Shown: piece after piece, positions 9,143-19,205 of the stretch
Numbering within the stretch: position 1 is the first letter of the stretch
How the letters are laid out: each line of letters begins with the position of its first letter
Source of the DNA: Clostridiales bacterium
Lineage (GTDB): Bacteria > Bacillota > Clostridia > Peptostreptococcales > Anaerovoracaceae
NCBI GenBank assembly: GCA_009776955.1
Contig: WRMW01000008.1
Location: forward strand, 1-64,000
Length of the DNA stretch: 64,000 nucleotides
Direction of reading: 5' to 3'
Position numbers and translations under genes: made by a program
The notes under the pieces: model-generated
Databases searched by the model: none
The model's input: the letters and a program-made list of their open reading frames with translations, nothing else
Told to the model about the DNA's origin: nothing

Positions 9143-10418
9143 CAATTATAGGTTCGAGACGCTTCAGGTCCATGCGGGGCAGGAGAGCCCGGACCCGTCG
9201 ACCGACGCGAGGGCGGTGCCGATCTACGCCACGACATCGTACGTGTTCAAGGACTGCGACCAGGCGGCGGGCAGGTTTGCGCTCACCGAGGGCGGCAACA
9301 TATACACCAGGCTTATGAATCCGACATCGGATGTTTTTGAGCAGCGCATAGCGGCGCTTGAGGGCGGCGTAGCGGCACTCGCGACGGCGTCTGGTGCGTC
9401 GGCGGTGGCATACGCCGTGCAAAACATCGCATTGGCGGGGCACAATATCGTGTCCGACAGGCGCATCTACGGCGGCACGTACAATTTGTTCGCACACACC
9501 TTTCCGGATTTCGGTATCGAAACGATTTTTGTTGACGGCGACAAGCCCGAAAATTACGAGAAGGCCATCAACGAAAACACGAGGGCGATATTTATCGAGA
9601 CGCTTGGCAATCCGAACTCTACCATCGTCGACGTGGATGCGGTGGCGGAGGTCGCCCACAAGCACGGGATACCGCTTATCGTGGACAACACATTCGCGAC
9701 GCCCTATCTGTTCCGTCCTTTCGAGCATGGGGCGGACATCGTGGTCCACTCGGCAACGAAGTTTATCGGCGGGCACGGGACGGCGCTCGGCGGCGTAGTG
9801 GTGGACGGCGGAAAATTCGACTGGGCGGCGAGCGACAAATTCCCCGGGCTCTCGAAGCCGAACCCGAGCTATCACGGCGTTGTGCTTACCGATGTCGTCG
9901 GGAACCTTGCGTATATCATAAAGCTACGGGTCACCTTGATGAGGGACACGGGCGCGACGGTCAGCCCGTTCCATTCGTTCCTGTTCCTGCAAGGCTTGGA
10001 GACCCTGTCGCTCAGGCTGGAGCGTCATGTGCAGAACGCGTTGCGCGTGGTCGAGTACCTGTCGGGGCATCCGCTTGTGGAGGCGGTGAACCATCCTGCG
10101 CTTGCGTCCCATCCTGACAATGGGCTTTACAAAAGGTATTTCCCGAACGGCGCCGGCTCTATCTTCACTTTCGAGATAAAGGGCGATGCGGCGAAGGCTC
10201 GGGCCTTCATCGACAAGCTGGAATTGTTTTCGTTGCTCGCAAACGTCGCGGACAGCAAATCGCTCGTGATACACCCTGCCAGCACGACGCATTCGCAGCT
10301 TTCGGAAGCCGAGTTGGCGGAGCAGGACATAAAGCCGAACACGGTGCGCCTGTCCATCGGGACGGAGCATGTCGATGACATAATAGCCGATTTGAAGCAG
10401 GCTTTTGAGGCTGTGTAA
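9126..10418 (+). CDS. metY: O-acetylhomoserine aminocarboxypropyltransferase (PLP, Cys/Met metabolism)
   Basis: TTG start behind [24 protein letters not shown]...[30 protein letters not shown]. Confidence 0.93.
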   Translation: MSKENNNYRFETLQVHAGQESPDPSTDARAVPIYATTSYVFKDCDQAAGRFALTEGGNIYTRLMNPTSDVFEQRIAALEGGVAALATASGASAVAYAVQNIALAGHNIVSDRRIYGGTYNLFAHTFPDFGIETIFVDGDKPENYEKAINENTRAIFIETLGNPNSTIVDVDAVAEVAHKHGIPLIVDNTFATPYLFRPFEHGADIVVHSATKFIGGHGTALGGVVVDGGKFDWAASDKFPGLSKPNPSYHGVVLTDVVGNLAYIIKLRVTLMRDTGATVSPFHSFLFLQGLETLSLRLERHVQNALRVVEYLSGHPLVEAVNHPALASHPDNGLYKRYFPNGAGSIFTFEIKGDAAKARAFIDKLELFSLLANVADSKSLVIHPASTTHSQLSEAELAEQDIKPNTVRLSIGTEHVDDIIADLKQAFEAV

Positions 10419-10464
10419 TCCGGCAAAAGACAGATTTTTGTGAAAGTGCGCGAAAAAATACCAA

Positions 10465-10660
10465 GACATTGGTGCTAAAAATGTTATTCTGCAAGTGCGT
10501 ATGACGCAAGGAACCCGGTGAAAGTCCGGGGTGGTTCATCAACCACTGTAAGAAGCTACAAAGCTTTCACGCGCATTCCGCGCGGAAAAGCCATTGGGGG
10601 TTTCCCCTGAGAAGGCGAAAGCTGAGGTTTGACGCTTCAAGCCAGTAGACTTGGCATATG
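10465..10660 (+). ncRNA. cobalamin riboswitch (1)
   Basis: B12-box-like elements: GGAACCCGGTGAAAGTCCGGGGTGGTTCATCAACCACTGTAAGAA ... AAGCCAGTAGACTTGGCATATG. Confidence 0.88.
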
Positions 10661-10775
10661 CGGTAACCGCTCCTTTTGGTGAGGGCAGTGTGTTGCGGGA
10701 TATGTTCCGCGCAGTGGCGTTATGAGCTAATTAATGCCTGCTGTGCGTGGAAGTGGTTTTTTCGTAATACATAAC

Positions 10776-10807
10776 AAAGCCTTACCGTTGGACGGTAGGG
10801 CTTTTTT
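10776..10807 (+). terminator. Rho-independent terminator, likely expression platform of cobalamin riboswitch 1
   Basis: AAAGCCTTACCGT TGG ACGGTAGGGCTTTTTT. Confidence 0.85.
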
Positions 10808-10836
10808 GATGGTGTTTTGAAAGGAGGGTACGCAAT

Positions 10837-13800
10837 ATGATGAAATCGAGGAGAGGGTCGCGCTTGTTGGCGATATTGTTGGCGTTTGTCCTGGTGGCGG
10901 GAATGGCGCCAGGGGGCGTTTTTGGCGAGGAGGTAGGGGTCGGCGAGGGCGGGCAGTCGGTCGGCGATCCTGCGACGGACGGCGTGACGGAATCGGAGCA
11001 GGATGGGTTCGGAGAGCTCGGAGAGCCTGTAGAGCCTGGAGAGCCTGGGGAGCCCGAAGTCACCGAACCGGCAGGCTTTCTGCAGCCTATGGCGGATTCG
11101 TTGCCGGACATCAGCGGGCCCGGCGACTGGCTTAGCGCGCGCGGCAACCCGCAAAACATGGGTGTGTTGAACGCGCTGACGCCCACGACGGCGACCGAAA
11201 CAAACCTGAAATGGGCGAGGACTTTTGGCACAGGCGGATTCGCCGACACCCCAAACAGCCCTGTTATTATCGGCGACCATTTAATCGTGTCCGCGAACAA
11301 CGTAATATGCAAACTTGACAGGGAAACAGGTAATGTCGTTGCCCAGACCACTATGGTCGCCGCGCCGAGCTTCGGGATATCGTCCCTTGCCTACGGCGCA
11401 GGCATGGTCTTTGCCCCGATAAGCAACGGGCGCATACAGGCGTTCAACGCGTCCACGTTAGAGTCGTTGTGGGTCAGCGAGCAGATAGGCGGGCAGTCCC
11501 TCAGCCCCATTGTTTACCATGACGGTTATGTATATACGGGCTTTTGGCAGAGCGAAACGGCCGACAACTACTATGTCTGCCTGTCCGTGACGGATGAGGA
11601 TCCTGCCGACCCGACCGAAACGAAACTTGCCCAGTGGAAGCACCTGGCGGCGGGCGGATATTATTGGGCCGGCGGCATCGTACTGGGCGATTATATAGTA
11701 TTCGGCAGCGACAACGGCGTTGGCACGGGTGAAGAAGCCGGCCTGTCTAATGTGTTCGCCCTGAACCGCATCACGGGAGATGTATCGGATGTGCTTGAAG
11801 GGGTGTTCGGCGACCAGCGCAGCGGCATTGCCTACGACGATGTGACTGGCAATCTGTTCTTTGTAAGCAAGGCCGGCTATATCAACACGGTCAAATTTGA
11901 TGAAAGCACGGGAAAATTTGACAAAAGCAGCTTTAAGATGAACCGCCCGTTTAACGCGCAGGCGACGAGCACGCCCGCCGTATACGACGGCACCGTGTTC
12001 TTTGGCACGGGCGGAGGCCCGGGTTCTCCCGGCAAGATTGTGGCCGTTGAAGCCGAGACTTTGGATCTTATAGACGATGTGGACCTTATCGCATACCCAC
12101 AAGGCTCGCCGCTGCTTACCACTGCCTATGAAGATGAAGACAAGCTGTTCCTCTATATTACATACAATGGGTTGCCCGGCGGCCTCGCCATGGTCGAGTT
12201 TGACACGGATACAAGGGAACTCACAAAAACGGAAATTTTCACGCCGCCCGCGGGCATGCAAAATTACGCGATATCCAGCGTGGTCTGCGACAAAGACGGC
12301 ACATTGTACTTCCACAACGACTCCCGTACCATGTTTGCCATTGAGAGGAATGTGGCGTGGCTTGAGTCGCTTTCCGCGGATATCGGAACGTTTGACAGGG
12401 CTTTTGAAACAGGCGTCCTGACATATGAGCTTGTCGTCCCCATAGGGACTGAGGATGTAGGGCTAAGTTTCACCGCCTCGGTGGGCTCTACAGTCGAGGT
12501 AAACGGCACGGCAAACGTCGCAGGCGTTGCGACCATCGAGCTTGCGGACGGCACGGCGAAGGCGGTAATTAAGGTGGCCAACGGCGGCCAAAACAGGGAT
12601 TATACGGTGAATATACGCGAGGCGAGCGATGAAACGGGGCTTGGCGTTTCGATCAATCTGTTGAACGCCGCGCCCGCCGACGCAAGCTTTGTGCCTTTTG
12701 ACGAGGACAATAATTATAGCCACAGCCTTGTAGATGAGACGACTTTTCGCCGCGTCTGGCTAAAGCGAGCCGATGTCAGGGCGAATGTGGTTGCCACCGC
12801 TGTCAGAGGCGTGGCGGCTTCAATGGGCGGGGCTGCGCTTGCGCCAGGCACGGAATTGACAAACATGAACACCTTGACTTCGGGCGTGGGCGCGACGTAT
12901 TTGCGGTACAATATCTACTTTGCGGGGAGTCTTGCGAATGCGGTAATCAAGCTTACGGTCACGGCAGAGGATGGTGTGACCACGGAGGAATTCTTTGTAA
13001 CGGTCAGCAGGCCCGGCGACCCAGACCCGCCGGTGAGCGAGGTAAAAGTGTTCCTGCAGGAAGATGACAGGGGCTTTCTGATAGCGGATACTGAGTTCAG
13101 CGTCGAGGCGGATCTTTCGGAGCGCTACGGCTTTGCCGATACCTATAACGGAGAGGAAGTGACCGTGCTTGACGTGCTTGTCGCCGCGCATATCGCGATT
13201 TATGGCGACGTCGAGGCGGATATACAGGACGTGCTTGCCGTGTCCGGCGGCAACGTGACAAAACTTTTCGGGTATTCGGACGCCTCAAGCTTCACCTTTC
13301 TTGTCAACGGCGCTTTCACGAAAGACGATGACGGATGGGGCATGTTGATTGTGGACTCGACGGTAGAGGACGGCGATATAGTATCGTTTTTGCTGCGCGA
13401 CGACGAATTCGGTTGGGGCGGTCTGATGAACCAGTATACATGGTTTGAGCAGGACGGGGTACCCGTCAGCTCGGTTACGGCTGATGCGGGGAGCGATTTG
13501 ACGCTCAAGTTGCAGGGGGTTTGGCTGATGATGCTGTTTGAGGATGAAGAAGATCAGAAAAAGGCCGCCGGCCCGATTGAGGATGCGGATATTTATGACC
13601 TTGAAATATCTGACGGCGGCGGTTTCAAAGTCGCCACTAGAGACGACAAACTTGCCGAGACTGACGAGGACGGGGAGTTTACCGTATCGTTTGACATGCC
13701 CGGCACTTACTATATCACTGCTACCGACGGCAACAGTTATGAAACCCTGATAATCCCGTGGCTAGAGGTAGTTGTGGCAGCGGGCGAGCCAGACCCCGAC

Positions 13801-16557
13801 CCCGATTCGATGGGCACGGATATTTCGCTGAGGCCTGTGCATACAATACTTACGAAAGACAATCCTTCAATCGTGATCGATGCGGATATTCTGCCTGATG
13901 ACCTATCTGGCCTCGTGGCTATCGACTGGTTTATAGACGGCGCGGAGGCGTGGGGCGCAGGCGAAGATGAGCCACTGATCACTTTGGAGCAGTCGCCGGA
14001 CAGGAGAAGTGCGACCGTGACTGTGACGGAAGAAGGGCTAAAGGCGGACGGCATATACCGCATACGCGCAAGGTATAGCACAGCACGCAGCCAGGTGTTC
14101 AGGCAGGCCACCGCGACGGTCGAAGTGCTGTCGGAAAATTCCGGCGAGGCGGCGTTTGGAATCCTCGGAACGGCGTTTACATTCAACAAGGCGATGGTGG
14201 CAGGCGTGCGTGTGCCTATCAGAATGGAAGGGATGAACACGGCGGCGAACGGCGTACAGGCAAGGCTTGTGAAGCAGGACGGGACGCCCTATGTCGAGGG
14301 CGAAAACCTTTGGAATATCAAAGCGGAGATAAGCAAGGACGATCCGCGTGTCATAGAATTGTCGGAAAAGACCCCGTTTGCGACCAAAAATGTGAAAAAT
14401 GTGAGAAGCAGGCTGCAGATCCTTCCGGCGGGCGCAGACGAGGAAACGGGCTGGATTACTTCAACCAGCAGTTCGAGCGGCAACACGTTCACGCTGACGG
14501 TAAGCGAAACATGGCCGAAGGTGACGCTTAGGCTTAGCAGGGCGTTGAGCAGGGCGTTCCCGTCCGTGCCCGCCGAGCTTACGGCTGCCACGCCGGTCGG
14601 CATCGGCGAGGTGAGGGAAGTGGGTCTTGACGCTTTTGCCGCAAACACGCTTGAGTACAATGCAGCTACGTGGGAGCTAAAGCTTGCGAACGACTGGTCG
14701 GGCATGCCGAACAATGGCAAGGTCGCCTTGAGGACGTCCGGCGCAGGCTATGTGGACATAGAAGGCTATCGCCGCATGGAGGTCGGCCAAGGCACTCGCA
14801 CGGCAAAAAACATGCCTACACTGAACGTGACGGTCGCTGCGGTCTCTGCGTTGCCCAAGCTCAAACTCAACAAGACTTCGTATCCCATACTGACAGACGA
14901 GCAGGTCGCGAACGCAGGCGGACACTTTGATGGGGCGGGGAGGGAAGCCGTGATGACTCTTATCTCTACCGACAAGAAAGTTCCGTTTGCGATTATTCCC
15001 GAAATTACAAAGGTGGAAATAGCCGACAAGGGAACGCGCGCAAACGGCAAGGACGAATTGACGGCGTGGCATATAGAAGGCAACAGGATCGGGCTTTCCG
15101 CCAAGGCGGGCGTAAGGGCAGGCACGGCAGCGGTAGAGGTATACTTTGAAAACGCGCCAAATCCGCGTGTATTGCAATTCCGCATTACTACGCCGCAGCT
15201 TTCCGCGCTAAAGACGACAAACAAGGCCGGTACAGTCAATATGAACAGGAATCATATATTGCTTGAAAGCACGCCGGTCTTTAGGGTTGCGGACATACCC
15301 ATCGCCATGAATGTGGACAACCTTGTGCTCGACGATTGGGACATAATGTTCGCGACGCCGGTCACGGGCAGCAACTTCAGGACCTTGCCGTGGAATGGCG
15401 AACTTGACGGATTTGGGTCTTGGGACGGCGCGGTGTATGCCGAGTCTGTGGACGGCGAAAACGCATTGAGAATAATGGCAAACCAAAGCCAGCTCAACAA
15501 GTTGGTGGCTGCACACAACGCCGCTGCATCTGGCAACGAAAAGCGAAACTTGAGGTATACGTTGCGTATCGGGTCGAAGAAGCTCAACGACGCATTGGGC
15601 AGGGCGCCGGGCAAGGAATTGACATTCAACACTACGCTGAATATTGTCAAGGCGGCTCCGACGTTCACGATAAGCCTGTCGAAGGCAAGGATCGACATCT
15701 CGAACCCTGAATCCGTCCAGACGGCGACGGTGCGGCTTGTAGGCACCACGTCCCAGATAAGCGGCATCAGGCTCTTTGAACGGGAGTTTGGCAGGGATGG
15801 GAAAAAGAATGTGTTGATCAAAGCGGGCAATGACGAGAGCCTGGATTTTGTGGTTGAAAACATCAGGGGGCTGAGCTTCGACATCAAGCGCGCGCCCGAC
15901 GTGTTGGTGCCGCCGACCGTGGCGAAAAGGCTCAGCGTCGAGGTGACGCTTGCCAATGGGCAGGTCCTGACATCCTATGCGGAATCGCTGACCAATATGG
16001 GAGAGCCTAGACTGGACATTGGCGGCAACCCCATATTTTCGGAGCCAAACAACAGGACGGTCAACATCAATCCGAGGCAGACGGTGGGCCGTGCGGCTTT
16101 CAGCAGAAACAATGTGACGCTTTATGGCGACAAGGCGATGCAGGGCGAGGGCATCGCGCTTGACCTTATTACGCCGGACAATGTGAAACTTGGGGCGGTC
16201 GGGATCGACCCTGCGAGTTTAAGGCCCTTTGCGATAGATGAGGACGGGCTTAGGGACGGCTTCCGACTTGAGCGAAAAGGCGAAAACGAATGGACGATTT
16301 TCTTCGCGAACGACAGGCTGCCGATACGTGGCGACAGCCGCGGAAGGCCGACCGCTGCTACGCTCGCAAACAATTACAAGATAGGGCTGCAGCTATGGGC
16401 CGAGGGGACATATGAATGGCAGATGGAGAGCGACGGCGTCACTTTGGTGAGGGACAAGAGCGGCAACCCAGTGCCGGTAGCGCTGAAAAATGCAAAAGGC
16501 AAGAATGTGTCAAAGCCGATCGTGGTAAATGTGACGGTGCGGATAGTGAGGGGATAG
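10837..16557 (+). CDS. giant secreted protein: PQQ-like beta-propeller + cadherin-like + DUF4430 domain + long repetitive C-terminal module
   Basis: Signal peptide MMKSRRGSRLLAILLAFVLVAGMAPGGVFG; PQQ-like repeats (GDWLSARGNPQNMGV...); DUF4430-like TVLDVLVAA...FTFLVNGAFTKDDDGWGM. Confidence 0.85.
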   Translation: MMKSRRGSRLLAILLAFVLVAGMAPGGVFGEEVGVGEGGQSVGDPATDGVTESEQDGFGELGEPVEPGEPGEPEVTEPAGFLQPMADSLPDISGPGDWLSARGNPQNMGVLNALTPTTATETNLKWARTFGTGGFADTPNSPVIIGDHLIVSANNVICKLDRETGNVVAQTTMVAAPSFGISSLAYGAGMVFAPISNGRIQAFNASTLESLWVSEQIGGQSLSPIVYHDGYVYTGFWQSETADNYYVCLSVTDEDPADPTETKLAQWKHLAAGGYYWAGGIVLGDYIVFGSDNGVGTGEEAGLSNVFALNRITGDVSDVLEGVFGDQRSGIAYDDVTGNLFFVSKAGYINTVKFDESTGKFDKSSFKMNRPFNAQATSTPAVYDGTVFFGTGGGPGSPGKIVAVEAETLDLIDDVDLIAYPQGSPLLTTAYEDEDKLFLYITYNGLPGGLAMVEFDTDTRELTKTEIFTPPAGMQNYAISSVVCDKDGTLYFHNDSRTMFAIERNVAWLESLSADIGTFDRAFETGVLTYELVVPIGTEDVGLSFTASVGSTVEVNGTANVAGVATIELADGTAKAVIKVANGGQNRDYTVNIREASDETGLGVSINLLNAAPADASFVPFDEDNNYSHSLVDETTFRRVWLKRADVRANVVATAVRGVAASMGGAALAPGTELTNMNTLTSGVGATYLRYNIYFAGSLANAVIKLTVTAEDGVTTEEFFVTVSRPGDPDPPVSEVKVFLQEDDRGFLIADTEFSVEADLSERYGFADTYNGEEVTVLDVLVAAHIAIYGDVEADIQDVLAVSGGNVTKLFGYSDASSFTFLVNGAFTKDDDGWGMLIVDSTVEDGDIVSFLLRDDEFGWGGLMNQYTWFEQDGVPVSSVTADAGSDLTLKLQGVWLMMLFEDEEDQKKAAGPIEDADIYDLEISDGGGFKVATRDDKLAETDEDGEFTVSFDMPGTYYITATDGNSYETLIIPWLEVVVAAGEPDPDPDSMGTDISLRPVHTILTKDNPSIVIDADILPDDLSGLVAIDWFIDGAEAWGAGEDEPLITLEQSPDRRSATVTVTEEGLKADGIYRIRARYSTARSQVFRQATATVEVLSENSGEAAFGILGTAFTFNKAMVAGVRVPIRMEGMNTAANGVQARLVKQDGTPYVEGENLWNIKAEISKDDPRVIELSEKTPFATKNVKNVRSRLQILPAGADEETGWITSTSSSSGNTFTLTVSETWPKVTLRLSRALSRAFPSVPAELTAATPVGIGEVREVGLDAFAANTLEYNAATWELKLANDWSGMPNNGKVALRTSGAGYVDIEGYRRMEVGQGTRTAKNMPTLNVTVAAVSALPKLKLNKTSYPILTDEQVANAGGHFDGAGREAVMTLISTDKKVPFAIIPEITKVEIADKGTRANGKDELTAWHIEGNRIGLSAKAGVRAGTAAVEVYFENAPNPRVLQFRITTPQLSALKTTNKAGTVNMNRNHILLESTPVFRVADIPIAMNVDNLVLDDWDIMFATPVTGSNFRTLPWNGELDGFGSWDGAVYAESVDGENALRIMANQSQLNKLVAAHNAAASGNEKRNLRYTLRIGSKKLNDALGRAPGKELTFNTTLNIVKAAPTFTISLSKARIDISNPESVQTATVRLVGTTSQISGIRLFEREFGRDGKKNVLIKAGNDESLDFVVENIRGLSFDIKRAPDVLVPPTVAKRLSVEVTLANGQVLTSYAESLTNMGEPRLDIGGNPIFSEPNNRTVNINPRQTVGRAAFSRNNVTLYGDKAMQGEGIALDLITPDNVKLGAVGIDPASLRPFAIDEDGLRDGFRLERKGENEWTIFFANDRLPIRGDSRGRPTAATLANNYKIGLQLWAEGTYEWQMESDGVTLVRDKSGNPVPVALKNAKGKNVSKPIVVNVTVRIVRG

Positions 16558-16558
16558 T

Positions 16559-17410
16559 GTGTTGAGGAAAATATTTGCGAAAAAATCATATGTGGCTGCG
16601 GTGGCGGTTGTGGCCGCCATCGCGGTGGTCAGCGTTTTGTATTTTGCAGCGGGCGAGGGGGGTGAGGGCGGCTCGCGCACGTTCTTTAGCTCGGTCTATA
16701 TGCCCCCCGCCGCTTCGGGTTCGGTTGCAAACCCCTTTGACGCTTTTGCGAATAATGGGGTGGGCCCAGAAACGCAATTGGGGATGCCCGGAGCGTTTGG
16801 GACGCCTGGGGCGTCGAGGCAGGTTCCGGGCTCGGTTGCCTCTGACAATCAGCAGGGCGGCAGGCGGGGCGGTGGCTCGGAGTCGGGTGGCGGCGGCATG
16901 GGCGGTGTAGGGGGTATGGATGCGGGGGGCGGTCAGGGCGGTCAGCCCGATGGCGGTCAGGGCGATGGCGGCGGCAGTGGTCAGCCCAGCGGCGGAAACC
17001 CATCCGATGGAGGCGGCGGCAGTGGTCAGGACGGCGGCCCGTCAGGTCCGACAGTAACAATCTCAATCGACGCAAGCACGATGGGGCGCGGCTTTGTAAT
17101 GCGGCCCCGCACAGCATCATTTACCGAGGGCGAATCCGTTTTTGACGTGTTGTTCCGCGAGTGCCGCGCAAGCGGAATACATATGGCTTCAAGATGGACG
17201 CCGCTATACAGCAGCTACTATATTGCGGGGATCGACAACTTGTACGAGTTTGACGGCGGGGACCTTTCCGGCTGGATGTACAGGGTCAACGGGTGGTTCC
17301 CCAATTATGGGGCGAGCAGCTATACCCTTGAGGACGGAGATGTTGTCGAGTGGCTTTATACCCGCGACCTCGGACGCGATATCGGCGGCGAGGGCGCGGT
17401 CGGCGGGTGA
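16559..17410 (+). CDS. DUF4430 (transcobalamin-like C-terminal) protein with N-terminal membrane anchor and Gly-rich linker
   Basis: N-terminal TM (VAAVAVVAAIAVVSVLYFA); G/Q/S linker; ESVFDVLFRECRASGIHMAS...GGDLSGWMYRVNGWFPNYGASSYTLEDGDVVEWLYTRDLGRDIG. Confidence 0.88.
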   Translation: MLRKIFAKKSYVAAVAVVAAIAVVSVLYFAAGEGGEGGSRTFFSSVYMPPAASGSVANPFDAFANNGVGPETQLGMPGAFGTPGASRQVPGSVASDNQQGGRRGGGSESGGGGMGGVGGMDAGGGQGGQPDGGQGDGGGSGQPSGGNPSDGGGGSGQDGGPSGPTVTISIDASTMGRGFVMRPRTASFTEGESVFDVLFRECRASGIHMASRWTPLYSSYYIAGIDNLYEFDGGDLSGWMYRVNGWFPNYGASSYTLEDGDVVEWLYTRDLGRDIGGEGAVGG

Positions 17411-17421
17411 CGGTCTGACTT

Positions 17422-18258
17422 ATGCCTGAAAAAAGACGTTTATCGAGGCGCACGGTCGTGGCCGCAATAATTGTCATCCTGTGCATACCGGCGGTGATGG
17501 CGGTCAACATATTGTTTTTTGAGGACCGCAGCTACTATGCGACGTCGTTTATAATAATCGCGCTGTCGCTTGTGCCGTTTGCGCTCGTGTTTGAGGGGCG
17601 GAAGCCGCAGGCACGCGAGCTTGTGGTGATTGCGGTCATGGTGGCGGTCGCTGTGGTAGGGCGGGCGGCGTTTTTTATGCTGCCGCAGTTCAAGCCCGTG
17701 GTGGCAATAGTCATAATAGCGGGCGCGGCGCTCGGCGCGGAGAGTGGCTTTGCGGTCGGGGCGCTTACGGGGTTTGTGTCCAATTTTATCTTTGGGCAGG
17801 GGCCGTGGACACCGTGGCAGATGTTTGCTTTCGGAATAATAGGATTTTTGGCGGGGCTTATTTTTTACAGGCTTGCGGCGTCGATAGGGGCACCGAGCAG
17901 GGACGGGTCGGGTGCAGAGGGGGTTGTTGCGTACAAGTGGTACGACACAGGCCGCCTTGGGTGGAATGTGCGGGCGCGCAAACGTGTGGAATGGCTCCGT
18001 GTGTTCGTCCTATGCGTATTCGGCGGCGTCATCACCTTTGTGGTATATGGCCTGCTGCTCGACACGGCGGCGGCCATCATGTTTTCGTCAGGCGATGTCA
18101 CGCTGAGCCAATTGCTGACGACGTACCTGACGGGGGCGCCTTTCAATATGGTGCATGCAGCGGCAACGGTGTTTTTTCTCGCAGTCCTCGCACGTACCAT
18201 GATTGAAAAACTTGAGCGCGTCAAGAAAAAATACGGGCTGCTAGGAGCTGAGGCATGA
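17422..18258 (+). CDS. ECF transporter S component, putatively cobalamin/corrinoid specific (CblT-like)
   Basis: Polytopic S-component pattern (RELVVIAVMVAVAVVGRAAFFMLPQFKPVVAIVIIAGAALGAESGFAVGALTGFVSNFIFGQGPWTPWQMFAFG); next to ECF T and A genes; downstream of a cobalamin riboswitch. Confidence 0.87.
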   Translation: MPEKRRLSRRTVVAAIIVILCIPAVMAVNILFFEDRSYYATSFIIIALSLVPFALVFEGRKPQARELVVIAVMVAVAVVGRAAFFMLPQFKPVVAIVIIAGAALGAESGFAVGALTGFVSNFIFGQGPWTPWQMFAFGIIGFLAGLIFYRLAASIGAPSRDGSGAEGVVAYKWYDTGRLGWNVRARKRVEWLRVFVLCVFGGVITFVVYGLLLDTAAAIMFSSGDVTLSQLLTTYLTGAPFNMVHAAATVFFLAVLARTMIEKLERVKKKYGLLGAEA

Positions 18259-19205
18259 TAGGGCATATATCCGAAAACCGTAGCATTTTCGCAGGCTACC
18301 ACCCGCTTGTCAACTATATGTGGTTTGCCTATGTAATATTGCTGCCGGTTTTTTTCATGCACCCCGTCATTGTCGCGATTTCGTTTGTGCCCGCCCTTGC
18401 GCATTCTATTTATCTGGGGCGCAGAAGGGCCGCCCGTTTCGGGCTGTGCTTCGTCTTGCCGCTTATGGTCATAGCCGCGCTGTTCAACCCCGCATTTAAT
18501 CACCGAGGCATCACTATATTGTATTACATAAACTACAACCCAATTACGCTGGAGGCAGTTATTTATGGAATTGTCGCGGCCGGCATGATAGGTGGCGTCG
18601 TTTTCTGGTTTGTCTGCTATAACTCGATTATGACATCGGACAAGTTCATCTATTTGTTCGGGCGGATTGTGCCAGCGATGTCCATGGTCATCTCGATGGC
18701 GCTGCGGTTCGTCCCGCGCTACAGGGCGCAGATAAAACGCATAATTGCCGCGAGGCGCGGGATCGGCTTTGACGTAAGCTCCGGCAAGTTCATCGAGCGC
18801 GTGAGAAGCGGGGGCGCCATCCTTTCGGTGATGCTGACGTGGGCGCTTGAGAACGGGATCGAAACCGGCGACTCCATGCTTTCGCGCGGCTACGGGCTGC
18901 CGGGGCGTACGGCATATTCCAATTATCGCTTTGATTCGCGCGACCGGACGCTGGTACTGCTTCTGGCTGCTTTGATGTCGGTCGCGCTGTTCGTGTGCGT
19001 CACGGGGCTGATATCCGTGGTGTACTATCCGATGTTTGTTATGGAGAGCGTTTCTCCCTTTGCGGGGATTGCGTATGTCTGCCACGGCGCGGTTTGCTTG
19101 CTGCCGCTTGCGCTTGAACTTAGGGAGGACGCGATTTGGAACATGGCGCTGCACGGGTGCGGAGCGTGCGCTGGAAGGCAGGAGGGCGTGCCATGTTTGA
19201 AGTGA
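18255..19205 (+). CDS. ECF transporter T component (EcfT)
   Basis: HPLVNYMWFAYVILLPVFFMHPV; ARRGIGFDVSSGKFIERVRSGGAILSVMLTWALENGIETGDSMLSRGYG; overlaps neighbouring genes. Confidence 0.9.
   Translation: MIGHISENRSIFAGYHPLVNYMWFAYVILLPVFFMHPVIVAISFVPALAHSIYLGRRRAARFGLCFVLPLMVIAALFNPAFNHRGITILYYINYNPITLEAVIYGIVAAGMIGGVVFWFVCYNSIMTSDKFIYLFGRIVPAMSMVISMALRFVPRYRAQIKRIIAARRGIGFDVSSGKFIERVRSGGAILSVMLTWALENGIETGDSMLSRGYGLPGRTAYSNYRFDSRDRTLVLLLAALMSVALFVCVTGLISVVYYPMFVMESVSPFAGIAYVCHGAVCLLPLALELREDAIWNMALHGCGACAGRQEGVPCLK

Noticed and set aside
16850-17045. Gly/Gln/Ser-rich DNA repeat as a mobile or CRISPR-like repeat
   Set aside because: It is an in-frame low-complexity linker without regular spacing; best explained as a flexible tether.
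17865-19154. 429-aa minus-strand ORF opposite ECF S/T genes
   Set aside because: Shadow of two well-supported membrane-protein genes; basic low-complexity translation.
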